From assembly GCA_963771595.1 (NCBI GenBank), contig CAVYUC010000028.1, positions 62,001 to 126,000 of the forward strand: a DNA stretch of 64,000 nt. Direction: 5' to 3'. The stretch's first letter is position 1; every line of letters starts with the position of its first letter. The notes under the pieces are model-generated. The model searched no databases. It was not told where the DNA came from and saw only the letters and a program-made list of their open reading frames with translations. This document shows positions 1-8,969 of this stretch, piece after piece. This stretch comes from CAVYUC01 sp963771595. GTDB taxonomy: Bacteria > Bacteroidota > Bacteroidia > Bacteroidales > Prolixibacteraceae. The position numbers and the translations under genes are program-made.

Positions 1-1871
1 TCCAGTTCCGAAAGGTTAATGCCACCGTTTACAAGCACTTTCATGCCACTTGTTCCGCAAGCTTCCCAGGGGCGGCGCGGAGTATTGATCCAAACATCAA
101 CTCCCTGCACCAGATTTTCAGATACGTGCATATCATAATCGGCAAGAAACAAAACCGGAGGACGGGGTGCAGTCTGCCTGATAAAACGCATCCATTCTTT
201 GATTAAATTCTGCCCTTGCTGATCGGCCGGATGGGCTTTCCCTGCAATGATTAGTTGAACCGGAAACTTTGGATTTGTTAGCAACCGGAGCAGCCGTTGC
301 GGATCGTGCAGTAATAAATTAGGCCGTTTGTAAGTGGCAAAACGACGGGCAAATCCAAGTGTTAAAATATTGGAATTGAATAAATGTTTTGCTCCTTCAA
401 CCGAATCGGAAGAATGGCCTGAACCAATTAATTGTTTTGAAACATATTCACTGGCAAATGCAATGAGAGCTTTATTTGCATTGGTACGCATCTCCCATAT
501 CTTATCATCCGAAACTGAGCCAATGTCTTTTTCGAGGGTTTTACTCATACCCAGCCAACGGTCTTTACCACATGCTTCGGTCCATAATTCGTCTGCCTCT
601 TTGGAATCCCAGGTTGGCATGTGCACCCCATTGGTAATGTGACCAACGGGCACCTCAGATGTTGGCCATTTAGGAAACAGTGGTTCAAAAATGTGACGGC
701 TGACTTTTCCGTGGAGCCAACTGACACCGTTTATGGCACCGCTTCCACGGATGGCCAAAAATGCCATATTAAATTTTTCAGATTCATCATCGGGATTTTT
801 TCTGCCCAATGCCAACAGTTGCCTGCGTGTAATTCCCAACTTCTGTTCGGCATATTCGCCAAGAAATTGTACAATAATCTCCGGCGGAAAAAGATCGAAT
901 CCTGCAGCTACTGCAGTGTGAGTAGTAAACAAATTACCAGCACGGGTAACGGCAAGGGCAACATTAAAAGGTTGTCCGGTTTCCTTCATATAACTATACG
1001 CGCGTTCCAAAATGGCAAAAGCAGCATGACCTTCATTGAGATGGCATACTTCGGGGTGGATATCCAATTCCTGCAGTAAACGCCACCCGCCAATTCCGAG
1101 GATCAGTTCCTGTTTAAACCTTAGCTCGGTATCTCCACCGTATAATTCACTGGTTATACCACGGTGAACAGGAAAATTTGCTGCATCGTTGCTATCCAGC
1201 AAAAAAAGTTTTATTCTGCCTACCTGGACCTGCCAGACACGCAACCATACATTATTGCCAGACAGGTTAATCTTTAAACGCAACCACTCCCCATCGGCCT
1301 GGCGCAAAGGCGTTATTGGCAGTTGTCCGGGGTCGTTGAAAGGGTAAAGTGCACGCTGTTCTCCGTTTAAATCAATTTCCTGTCGAAAATAACCTTGTTG
1401 GTAAAGCAGTCCTATGCCCACGATGGGAACTCCCAAATCGCTTGCGGCTTTTAATTGATCACCGGCAACATTGCCCAACCCGCCGGAATAAATCGGGAGC
1501 GCTTCAGTCAACATATATTCCATACTGAAATAGGCCACACAGCTTAACGACTCGTTTTGATGATACTTTTGAAACCAGGCGGGCGCTGCGTTTGTTTCTT
1601 TTCGGGACTTTACAATGGAATCAATCTTTTCCCTAAATACCGGATCATTGATTACTGATTGGAAGTGATCACGGGAAATGGTTTGTAAAACTGCCCATGA
1701 ATTATGCGTCATGTCCCAGAGTTCGGGATCAAGTTGGCGCCAGATTTCATCTGCGGAATGATCCCACGACCAACGCATGTCGAGCGCCAGTTCGGAAAGT
1801 ATATTTACCTCTTTCTGTTTTTTCGGCAGTAAACTATAAACAGGTTTTTTTATGTTGGATTTTTCTTTCAT
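1..1871 (-). CDS. glgP: alpha-glucan (glycogen) phosphorylase, 3' end cut by window edge
   Basis: Releases glucose-1-phosphate from the non-reducing ends of glycogen or maltodextrin in the cytoplasm, using PLP. The frame opens at 1871 with MKEKSNIKKPVYSLLP and stays open to base 1, about 623 codons. Near residue 105 is CVAYFSMEYMLTEALPIYSGGL followed by GNVAGDQLKAASDLG, typical of the short GT35 (Thermotoga-type) family. The last codons in the window read GTSGMKVLVNGG, the conserved C-terminal PLP/phosphate-site motif, so only the final part is missing. A shared stress-type promoter lies about 90 bp upstream (1954-2022). GH100-, GT4- and GH130-type genes nearby suggest a storage or compatible-sugar locus (inference). 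Confidence 0.93.
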   Translation of the reverse strand, partial: MKEKSNIKKPVYSLLPKKQKEVNILSELALDMRWSWDHSADEIWRQLDPELWDMTHNSWAVLQTISRDHFQSVINDPVFREKIDSIVKSRKETNAAPAWFQKYHQNESLSCVAYFSMEYMLTEALPIYSGGLGNVAGDQLKAASDLGVPIVGIGLLYQQGYFRQEIDLNGEQRALYPFNDPGQLPITPLRQADGEWLRLKINLSGNNVWLRVWQVQVGRIKLFLLDSNDAANFPVHRGITSELYGGDTELRFKQELILGIGGWRLLQELDIHPEVCHLNEGHAAFAILERAYSYMKETGQPFNVALAVTRAGNLFTTHTAVAAGFDLFPPEIIVQFLGEYAEQKLGITRRQLLALGRKNPDDESEKFNMAFLAIRGSGAINGVSWLHGKVSRHIFEPLFPKWPTSEVPVGHITNGVHMPTWDSKEADELWTEACGKDRWLGMSKTLEKDIGSVSDDKIWEMRTNANKALIAFASEYVSKQLIGSGHSSDSVEGAKHLFNSNILTLGFARRFATYKRPNLLLHDPQRLLRLLTNPKFPVQLIIAGKAHPADQQGQNLIKEWMRFIRQTAPRPPVLFLADYDMHVSENLVQGVDVWINTPRRPWEACGTSGMKVLVNGGINLSEL

Positions 1872-1953
1872 TATGTTTGAATTTTTATAACCTAAGATTT
1901 GGGTTAAGGAAAAATTATCGTTCCTGTTTCTTTATATGCCGTTCTATACTTTA

Positions 1954-2022
1954 TAAATTTAATTCAAGTGGATACCAAAAGCATTACAAAATTTTTGGTA
2001 ATCGTTACATCATTCACACATT
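1954..2022 (-). promoter_or_regulatory. shared-architecture promoter 1, upstream of glgP
   Basis: Read on the minus strand: distal box AATGTGTGAATGATGTAAC, a second TGTAA 21 bp downstream, a 22-bp gap, then TAAATTTA (1954-1961) as the -7 box. Transcription would run leftward into glgP with a leader of about 80 nt. The rest of the 1872-2228 gap holds only this promoter and the divergent one for the ATPase gene. Confidence 0.75.
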
Positions 2023-2149
2023 GTATTGTTATTTAAAAAGATTAAAAGCAATAACAGAACGACTTGATAACCGGAAGTATAATTACTCATTATCAGGCTT
2101 GTACCCCTAATTAAAACAGTTTAACAACGCGTAATTAAAAAATCAAATA

Positions 2150-2204
2150 GTTTGTATTATGAATACACGATAGTTTGTACTGTGAATACAAAGTGTTATC
2201 TTTA
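2150..2204 (+). promoter_or_regulatory. promoter with 18-bp direct-repeat operator for the DUF4143 ATPase
   Basis: Two near-identical 18-mers, GTTTGTATTATGAATACA (2150-2167) and GTTTGTACTGTGAATACA (2173-2190), sit 23 bp apart. The second contains a -33-like TTTG (2174-2177), followed after 19 bp by the -7 box TATCTTTA (2197-2204), about 25 bp before the start codon. The repeats overlap the -33 region, so they are a likely operator. The regulator is unknown. Confidence 0.6.
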
Positions 2205-2228
2205 CAGTTAAATTCTTAATACCAAAAA

Positions 2229-3410
2229 ATGATTAGCAAACTCGTATTGTCTGAAATTATAAAAGACCAGCTGGAAAGCATTTTAAAAAAACAATGGATT
2301 GAACGCGACAAAGAAATTCCCTTGAAAACCAAAAAGATAGTAATCATTTCAGGTGTGCGGCGCTGTGGGAAAAGCACATTAATACAGCAAAAATTAATAA
2401 AAACCGGCAAAGCGCTTTATCTAAATTTTGAAGATCCCCGGTTAATCAATTTTACATTGGATGATTTTCCCAGATTGGAAAATATCGCTGAAGAAACGGG
2501 AAAAACCCTCCTTCTGTTGGATGAAGTTCAGAATATTGACCAATGGGAACGCTATGCCCGTATGGCCAACGAAAAGGGGATCCCGTTATATTTAACCGGA
2601 TCAAATGCCGGTATGTTAAGCCGTGAATTGGGCACCCGCCTGACCGGCAGGTATAAACAAATAGAACTTTTCCCTTTTAATTACAATGAATTCCTCACTT
2701 TTTTCAACCTGGAAAGAAATCGGGAGAGTTTTAACCAATATTTTGAATTGGGTGGATTTCCGGAGTTTCTGGAAGAAAAGGACAATGAATATCTGAGGAC
2801 ATTGCTGCGCGATATTATCACCCGGGATATTGCTGTTCGAAGAAAAATCACAAATGAAAATCAGTTAATCAGGCTGGCAGTGCACCTGTTAAGCAATACC
2901 GGAAAAGAGTTCAGCTACAACAATATCTCCAAAATCCTTGAAATCAAATCGGTAAGAACTGTTATCGATTATTGCGACTATTTAAGGGAGAGTTATCTTG
3001 TTGACTTCATTCCCCGGTATTCCCCTTCCATCAAAAAACAACTGGTAAATCCCAAAAAAAGTTACAGCATTGATCCGGTATTTGCCAAAGCCAACAGTCT
3101 TTCGTTTAGCAAAGATTTGGGACGCAGGCTTGAAAATTTTGTCTTCAATAAACTGAGAAGGGATTTTACTGAAATTTATTATTTCAAAGACTCCAATTCA
3201 GAATGCGACTTTATGATAAAACAGAACGAACAAATTGTTCAGGCTGTTCAGGTTTGTTGGGAAATTAACAATGACAACATGGCCCGGGAAATAAACGGAA
3301 TAAAAAATGCAATAGCCAAAACAGGAGCGCTTGAAGGAACAATTATAACCAACAACCAGGAAGATAAGCTGGATGGAATAAATTTAATACCTGCCTGGAA
3401 ATGGATTTGA
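2229..3410 (+). CDS. AAA+ ATPase with DUF4143 C-terminal domain
   Basis: A 393-residue P-loop ATPase of the AAA_14/DUF4143 family. The Walker A motif GVRRCGKST lies near residue 42 and Walker B LLLLDEVQN near residue 97. A GSNAGML sensor-like stretch and an arginine-rich segment (TGRYKQIELFPFNYNEF) follow. The C-terminal half ends in a PD-(D/E)xK-like fold segment (SNSECDFMIKQNEQIVQAVQV), usual in this family. The biological role of these proteins is unknown; they often behave as mobile accessory genes. The gene stands alone between divergent glgP and convergent GH100 genes, with its own repeat-marked promoter. Confidence 0.85.
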   Translation: MISKLVLSEIIKDQLESILKKQWIERDKEIPLKTKKIVIISGVRRCGKSTLIQQKLIKTGKALYLNFEDPRLINFTLDDFPRLENIAEETGKTLLLLDEVQNIDQWERYARMANEKGIPLYLTGSNAGMLSRELGTRLTGRYKQIELFPFNYNEFLTFFNLERNRESFNQYFELGGFPEFLEEKDNEYLRTLLRDIITRDIAVRRKITNENQLIRLAVHLLSNTGKEFSYNNISKILEIKSVRTVIDYCDYLRESYLVDFIPRYSPSIKKQLVNPKKSYSIDPVFAKANSLSFSKDLGRRLENFVFNKLRRDFTEIYYFKDSNSECDFMIKQNEQIVQAVQVCWEINNDNMAREINGIKNAIAKTGALEGTIITNNQEDKLDGINLIPAWKWI

Positions 3411-3551
3411 TATTTCTGATTTGATTTGTTCCTTCATAAAACGATCCCAACACCGATAATCATTAATAAATCTGTTTTTTCTGAAGATGAATTAATTTAG
3501 TTTAAAATTCCAAAGTCGTCATTGAAGAAAATTATTGAGTGATTGTATTAT

Positions 3552-4724
3552 TCATTCTTTTCGCATATCATCAAAAAAAGGCGTTCTTTTTTCTTCCACA
3601 CATTTTACTGCGTACAAATACATGGAGGCGCTCCAGGTTTGCCAGTCTTGCCCCATTGGTTTTCCATCCTGTGCTTTAATCCATTCATTAAAGCCAAAAT
3701 CAAGGTTTTCTGAACGAGCTAATTTGATACAATGAGTAAACGCTACTAATTTTTCTTCGGCAAGTTTATACCGTTTTGCAGCAACCAGCGCGGCAACATA
3801 AAATCCGCAAATAAATGGCCAGATCCCTCCATTATGATAATCCCCCGGTTGGTTATATGTTGAATATCGCTCGTGCCAGTCGGGATCCTCTGGTTTCGTA
3901 AATGGGAAAAAATTAGGTGGCAAATCACCGGTTAATTCACCTCTTTCCCGCATCGCCGTGCATTCTTCTTCAATCCACGAAATCATTTCACCGGCTCGTG
4001 AAGGTGAGGCAATTCCGGAAAGAATGGCAAGACTGTTTCCAAGAAGATCGAAACGCTCACTACTGAAAATTTTATAGGACCAAAAAGCATAGTATGGTTT
4101 GTGTTTCACCACCAAACCTTCATGCACATGCCGGTGCATAGTTCCTCCGGTAACGGTAAACCGGCCCATTGCATGGCGCATATTTTCTGCAGTTTCATTT
4201 CTTCCTAGAATTTTGAGCGAACTGTAAACAAGTGTATTTACAAACAATCCGTACCCGGTCACCCATTGTTCATCGCGCCAGTCGCTGGTGGGTTGTTGTG
4301 CAACCAGCAACCGGTCGGAAGGACTTTGATAGCTCATCCAAACCAACGCTTTTTCAACAGCTTTTTCAAGAAAGCCGACTTCACCCGTCACTTTTCTGAA
4401 AATGCCGGTTGCCAGCAAAAACAGAGGAGTGGTATCGCTGGCCCCACGATCATCGTTGTCATGCACCAGCGAAGGAATATGGCCACGTTCGGTTTGATTT
4501 TTTGCGAGCGTTTCCAATACTTTTCGGACGCTATCCATCAGTTTTTTATTTCCGGAAACAGCTATCCCCAAAACTGAAATCATTAAATCACGGGTGTACG
4601 GTTCCGGATATCCCCAACCTGCTGTTCGGGGCAGTCCATGATACGGCCCGTGCGCATTATGAAGTAAAACTTCCAGTGCAGCTTTCTTAGCTGCTTCAAT
4701 CTCTTTGCTGTTATTGGGTTGCAT
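3552..4724 (-). CDS. GH100/amylo-alpha-1,6-glucosidase-like glycoside hydrolase
   Basis: A 390-residue cytoplasmic protein with no signal peptide. It has the repeated helical pattern of an (alpha/alpha)6-barrel glycosidase: YPEPYTRDLMISVLG near residue 40, DNDDRGASDTTPLFLLA near 90, SDWRDEQWVTGYGLF near 150, and YHNGGIWPFICGFY near 295. The paired acidic residues in DDRGASDTT and the HNGGIWP block resemble neutral invertase (GH100) and amylo-glucosidase-like enzymes, so it probably acts on an alpha-linked sugar or oligosaccharide (inference). Exact substrate cannot be read from sequence. It lies between the ATPase gene and the CbpM/DnaJ pair, close to glgP. Confidence 0.75.
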   Translation of the reverse strand: MQPNNSKEIEAAKKAALEVLLHNAHGPYHGLPRTAGWGYPEPYTRDLMISVLGIAVSGNKKLMDSVRKVLETLAKNQTERGHIPSLVHDNDDRGASDTTPLFLLATGIFRKVTGEVGFLEKAVEKALVWMSYQSPSDRLLVAQQPTSDWRDEQWVTGYGLFVNTLVYSSLKILGRNETAENMRHAMGRFTVTGGTMHRHVHEGLVVKHKPYYAFWSYKIFSSERFDLLGNSLAILSGIASPSRAGEMISWIEEECTAMRERGELTGDLPPNFFPFTKPEDPDWHERYSTYNQPGDYHNGGIWPFICGFYVAALVAAKRYKLAEEKLVAFTHCIKLARSENLDFGFNEWIKAQDGKPMGQDWQTWSASMYLYAVKCVEEKRTPFFDDMRKE

Positions 4725-4752
4725 AATCTTATCTTGTTATTTACTTTAAATA

Positions 4753-5055
4753 TTATCCTTCATAAAGGCGAAGTCTGTTTTTAAGCTCAACTATCTCATT
4801 CTGCAGGTTTTCTATACGCTGCAATAAATAGCTTATTGCCTCTATCCCTTCAAGGTTAATATCCAGATCATAATAGAACCGAACAAATTTTTCAAGCTGA
4901 GGAAGCTGCTCCTTTTCAACAAAGTACTTTGACTCTACAATGCTGATTTCAATTAATCCGTTCTGTTGCAAAAGGTTTATAAAATCAATCTCAATTTCGT
5001 GATTGACACAGAAATCATTTATCGCTATTAAATCATCAATATGCTTTGGTTCCAT
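4753..5055 (-). CDS. CbpM-like chaperone modulator (MerR-type fold)
   Basis: A 100-residue protein that resembles CbpM, the small modulator that binds the J-domain of CbpA-type DnaJ proteins. An N-terminal helix-rich domain contains LIAINDFCVNHEIEIDFINLL and the block GLIEISIVESKYFVEKEQLPQLEKFVRF. A C-terminal coiled coil (RIENLQNEIVELKNRL) follows. It sits 9 bp downstream of the dnaJ/cbpA-like gene on the same strand, the standard cbpA-cbpM order. The modulator is intact although its partner gene carries two frameshifts. Confidence 0.75.
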   Translation of the reverse strand: MEPKHIDDLIAINDFCVNHEIEIDFINLLQQNGLIEISIVESKYFVEKEQLPQLEKFVRFYYDLDINLEGIEAISYLLQRIENLQNEIVELKNRLRLYEG

Positions 5056-5064
5056 AATTCCTGG

Positions 5065-5954
5065 TTATGATTTTGATAATTCTGTAAATAAGCTTTTTTG
5101 CTTTTCGGTTAAATGGGTCGGGATTTTAACCGTATAGGTTATGTATAAGTCTCCGAACTGCCCATCGGTTTTATAAACAGGAAATCCTTTCCCTTTGAGT
5201 TTTACCTTGCTTCCATTTTGCGTTTCGGGCTTTACTTTTAGTTTTACTTTTCCACTCAGGGTATCGATGGTAATTTCGCCACCCAACACCGCTGTGTATA
5301 ATTCTAAATCAACATGAGTATATAAATCATTTCCCATTCTTTTAATTCCGGGATGATTGGCGATTGAAAATGTAATATACAAATCACCGTTCGGCCCGCC
5401 ATTTATTCCCGGACCTCCATGTCGCTGCAATTTTAATGGTTTGTCCGTTTTCAATGCCGGCAGGGATAGTTATTCTTATGTTTTTGCCATTTACAGAAAG
5501 GGTTTGTTTGTGGGTTTTATAAGCATCTGTAAGGTTGAGCTGTAATTGCGCGTAATAATCCTCACCTCTGAATTTTACCTGCCTGCCTCTGCCTGCATTT
5601 GCTGAACCACCAAACATGGATTCGAAGAAATCGGAAAAATCACTGCCGGATTGTGCCCGGGAATACTTTTGGCCACTAAAATCTGAAGATTGTTCCTGAT
5701 ACTTTTTTGCATTTTCAAACTGTTCAGCATGTTGCCAGTCTTTCCCGTATTTGTCGTATTTCTTTCGTTTTTCAGGGTCACGAAGTACTTCATTGGCTTC
5801 ATTGATTAGCTGAAAGTTCTTCTTCGCATCTGCATCATTGGGATTCAAATCGGGGTGATATTTTCTGGCCTGTTTACGATAGGCCTTTTTAATGTCGCTT
5901 GCAGTGGCCTTTTTGTCTAATTCCTAATATTTTGTAATAATCGATGAAATTCAT
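5065..5954 (-). pseudogene. CbpA-type DnaJ co-chaperone, two frameshifts
   Basis: The gene starts at 5954 (MNFIDYYKILGI). It shifts frame at about 5918, continues as DKKATASDIKKAYRKQ with the J-domain HPD motif (YHPDLN), then shifts again at an A/T run near 5430. There the DnaJ C-terminal domain (HGGPGINGGPNGDLYITF, KGFPVYKTDGQFGDLYITY) resumes in a third frame. A glycine/phenylalanine-rich linker with FFESMFGG lies between. Every domain is recognisable and each shift looks like one extra base. Either the gene is newly broken or the assembly has indel errors. It would act with DnaK on stress-damaged protein. Confidence 0.85.
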
Positions 5955-5993
5955 TTGTTCCTCAGATATTAAATATCAAAAACCTAATTTATG

Positions 5994-6675
5994 CTAACTC
6001 CAAACAGATATCCAATCAATGCTGACATTGACCATTGCAATGGTTCCCCAGATACAAATTCTCAATACAGATTTTCTAATTACCGAACCCCCAACCTTTG
6101 CTGCAATAGTTCCGGATAAAGCAAGAAATAAAATTGAGAACCCATATTGGAAGTATATCATTTGACTTAATGGAGCAAAAATTGAAATCAAAAGAGGAAA
6201 TATTCCCCCGGCTATAAACGATAGTTGCAGATGCAAAGGCAGCCTGCAAAGGTTTTGCCCTGGATATTTCATTAAGTCCCAATTCATCCCGTGCGTGCGC
6301 TTCCAAAGCATTATGAGCAGTAAGTTGTTTTGCAACTTCTATGGCTAAATCGCTGGTCAGCCCTCTTTTTTCGTATATTTTTGAAAGTTCATCCAATTCA
6401 GTTTCCGGAGTAGTGGCAAGTTCATTTTTTTCCCTTTTTAAATCTGCGGTTTCAACGTCCAATTGCGAACTTACAGAAACATATTCTCCGGCAGCCATTG
6501 ACAAAGCTCCCGCAACCAGGCCTGCCAGGGTTGCCAGTATGATTGGGTCTCTTGCCACACTTGCGGCAGCAACTCCAATGGCTAAACTGGTGGTAGAAAG
6601 AATACCATCATTGGCACCTAATACGGACGCTCTCAGCCATCCGCTTCTTTTTACAAAATGATTTTCACTTTCCAC
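5994..6675 (-). pseudogene. VIT1/CCC1-family transporter, one frameshift
   Basis: The N-terminal part (SGWLRASVLGANDGILSTTS, GVAAASVARDPIILATLAGL, AGALSMAAGEYVSVSSQLD) is the VIT1/CCC1 iron/manganese transporter signature with its conserved GANDGI and GEYVS motifs. At about 6225 the frame shifts by one base. The remaining helices (FIAGGIFPLLISIFAPLS, FSILFLALSGTIAAKVGG) continue in the next frame to the stop at 5994. All parts needed for a membrane protein of about 227 residues are present across two frames. Family members carry Fe2+ or Mn2+ out of the cytoplasm. It lies between two other frameshifted genes. Confidence 0.85.
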
Positions 6676-6680
6676 TCCAT

Positions 6681-7440
6681 TTATTTACAGGTATAACCGC
6701 CATCAATAACCAATTCGCTTCCGGTAACAAATTTCGATTCGTCGGATACCAGATAGAGTATTCCATAAGCAATATCTATCGATTCACCAACATGTCCTAT
6801 CGGGTGCAGTCTATCCAGCTGTTTTCTGAAATCAGGATTATTTTTACCCAACTTCTTCAACCAGTGGTGTCCAAATAAAACCCGGATGCACAGAGTTCAC
6901 TCTTATATTGTCTTTTGCATAGATAAGTGCATCATTTTTTGTCATTAACCTGACTGCACCTTTTGAAGCATGATACGGAGGAATATCTCCTGCTCCAACC
7001 AGCCCGTAAATGGAGGAAAGGTTTACTATACTTCCTTTTCCCGATTTTTGCAGGTAAGGAATGGCATGTTTCGTGCAAAAGAAAACTCCTTTTACGTTCA
7101 CATTCATCACTGCATCCCATTCTTTTTCAGTTAATTCATGGGTTGGCTTGTCGGCTCCGGCAATTCCGGCATTATTAACTGTGGCATCCAGTTTGCCAAA
7201 TTCTTTGACTACTTCGGCATAAACTTTTTCAACCTCTTTTTCGTCTGCTACATCAAGATGCCAGAACTTTGCTACACCGCCTGACTGATTAATTTCTTCA
7301 GCCAGGGTTTGACCTTCTTTGTCAAGAACATCAGTTACAGCAACTTTTGCCCCCTCCTTAGCCAATAAAATGCATGTTTCGCGCCCAATTCCCAATGCAC
7401 CACCTGTAACGATGACCACTTTGTTTTCTGCTCTTTTCAT
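6681..7440 (-). pseudogene. SDR-family dehydrogenase (glucose/sorbitol dehydrogenase-like), one frameshift
   Basis: A classical short-chain dehydrogenase with NAD(P)-binding TGGALGIGRE at residues 12-21, NNAG near 89, the catalytic serine in NLSSIYG, and YxxxK in YHASKG. The frame breaks near 6850 just after PGFIWTPLVEEVG. The normal C-terminal part (KLGKNNPDFRKQLDRLHPIG, then YLVSDESKFVTGSELVIDGG) continues one base out of frame to the stop at 6681. Total coding length of about 253 residues matches the family. The active site is intact but the dimerisation and substrate-loop end is lost unless the shift is an assembly error. Confidence 0.87.
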
Positions 7441-7470
7441 CCGTTTGTATTTTTTATTCTTTAATTGTAA

Positions 7471-7544
7471 TCCCGGATATTCGGGAGAACTCTTGATGAA
7501 ATTTAATCATGCTTGTTTGTGTAATATCGCAGATTAAATTTCAT
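7471..7544. repeat. two inverted repeats upstream of the SDR gene
   Basis: TCCCGGATATTCGGGA (7471-7486) is a small hairpin. Thirteen-base perfect arms, ATGAAATTTAATC (7496-7508) and GATTAAATTTCAT (7532-7544), flank a 23-nt loop. They lie 31-104 bp before the SDR start, in the leader or operator position. Confidence 0.5.
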
Positions 7545-7639
7545 GTTCGTTTCATGATTATTTGTTTTTTTGAAACAGGCATTTAATAGATAGGATTTAA
7601 AATGTGGCTAAAGCCCAGATTAACAGTTGCTTATTCTAA

Positions 7640-7718
7640 CCGTCTGCTAAAGCAGACGGCAATAAAACCCAAGAGAATCATTGTTGATGCATAAATTGCC
7701 GTTCACTTTAGTGAACGG
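7640..7718. repeat. pair of REP-like palindromes with TAAA/TTTA loops
   Basis: CCGTCTGCTAAAGCAGACGG (7640-7659) and CCGTTCACTTTAGTGAACGG (7699-7718) are perfect 8-bp-arm hairpins with the same tetraloop sequence in opposite orientation, each next to TTGCCG-type flanks. They fill most of the 7441-7826 gap, where no gene is seen. The arms differ but covary perfectly, as expected of extragenic palindromic repeats. Confidence 0.65.
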
Positions 7719-7826
7719 ATTTGTGAATTGCAGATGTTTACTGGGTTTAAACCCCATAGCGAAATGTTTATCCATATCTATAAATTGTCTAATTCAATTG
7801 TTTTATTTTTAAAATATAGGCCGATA

Positions 7827-8969
7827 TCAAAATATTCCCAGTTTATCGTTAATAATCTGTACAAACCGTTTTGCAACAACACGATAATCGAAATTCTCCA
7901 CAACCCGCTCCCTGCCTGCTTTGCCCATTTTATCGCGCAAGGCAGAATCTTTCATAAGCTCTAAAAGGTACTTTGCAATATCCTGCACATTTGCCCGGTA
8001 ATCGACTGTTCGCGGCGCTTTAAAAATAACTTTATGCTGATCTTCAAAACCCGATTCTTCTCCAAGTAAAACTTCATTCACGACAATTTTACGTGCTACT
8101 TTTGCCAAAAGAGCCGTTTCCCCATGAATGAGTGTATCCAGCATTCCCATGGCTTTTAAACTAATAACCGGCTTTCCGCATGCCCCGGCTTCCACCTGCG
8201 GCATTCCGAAACCCTCCAGCCGTGAAGGCGCTGCATAAATATCACATGCCCCTATCAGGTAAGGCATAAAATTGCGCGAAATGGTATTGGTGGTATATGT
8301 TACATTTTTTTCAATCCCCAAATCAGTGGCCAATTGCAGATCCGCCAGGTTTTGTATTTTGGTTCGTGGCTGAGGCCATACTTTGCACACATATTTCCAG
8401 TCAGGTGCTTTGGTGTCTATAATAGCAAGTGCCTGCATCACCTCTTGTGCGCCTTTCGATGCGGCGTCACCGCCAACGGTAAGAATCATTAACTGTTCGG
8501 GAGAAACACCCAACGCTTCCCGGATAGCCAAAATTTTCGGATCATTCTTTTGAATAGGGATAAATGTATCCGTATTACAGCCTACGGGCAAAACTTCGAT
8601 TTTATTGCCATCAATACCGTCGCGAACATACATCTCTTTCACCCAGTTTGAAGTAACCAGAATAAGAGGCAGCGCGTTTAATACTTCCTGGTAATTAGCA
8701 ATATAACCATCGGCAACCAGCCATGGAACAGGCTGAATTCCATATCTTTGAGGATGCAGAACCAACTGCGGAGTGTGTCCCCAGTATCCAACTCCAACAA
8801 CAACATCGGGTTCAAACCAGCGATAATACCATTCCTTTTCCTGAGCCGATTCGAAATGCACCGGGTGGGCGTCAATGCCCATTTCAACCAGTCCTTTGTA
8901 TAAAAGATCTCCTTGAGTGGCAAGTCCTCCGGGCGATGGAGGATAATCATATAAAATCAATACCTTCAT
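7827..8969 (-). CDS. family 4 glycosyltransferase
   Basis: A 380-residue GT-B glycosyltransferase. The N-terminal Rossmann half opens with MKVLILYDYPPSPGG and has the glycine loop GGLATQGD. The C-terminal half carries the GT4 signature: VGGDAASKGAQEVMQAL, then DIYAAPSRLEGFGMPQVEAGACGKPVIS with the E-x7-E pair that binds the nucleotide-sugar donor. It overlaps the start of the preceding PIG-L deacetylase by 4 bp (ATGA type), so the two are translationally coupled. The pairing of a GT4 with a PIG-L deacetylase resembles BshA/BshB bacillithiol and mycothiol-type pathways, but sequence alone does not establish that product. Confidence 0.85.
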   Translation of the reverse strand: MKVLILYDYPPSPGGLATQGDLLYKGLVEMGIDAHPVHFESAQEKEWYYRWFEPDVVVGVGYWGHTPQLVLHPQRYGIQPVPWLVADGYIANYQEVLNALPLILVTSNWVKEMYVRDGIDGNKIEVLPVGCNTDTFIPIQKNDPKILAIREALGVSPEQLMILTVGGDAASKGAQEVMQALAIIDTKAPDWKYVCKVWPQPRTKIQNLADLQLATDLGIEKNVTYTTNTISRNFMPYLIGACDIYAAPSRLEGFGMPQVEAGACGKPVISLKAMGMLDTLIHGETALLAKVARKIVVNEVLLGEESGFEDQHKVIFKAPRTVDYRANVQDIAKYLLELMKDSALRDKMGKAGRERVVENFDYRVVAKRFVQIINDKLGIF

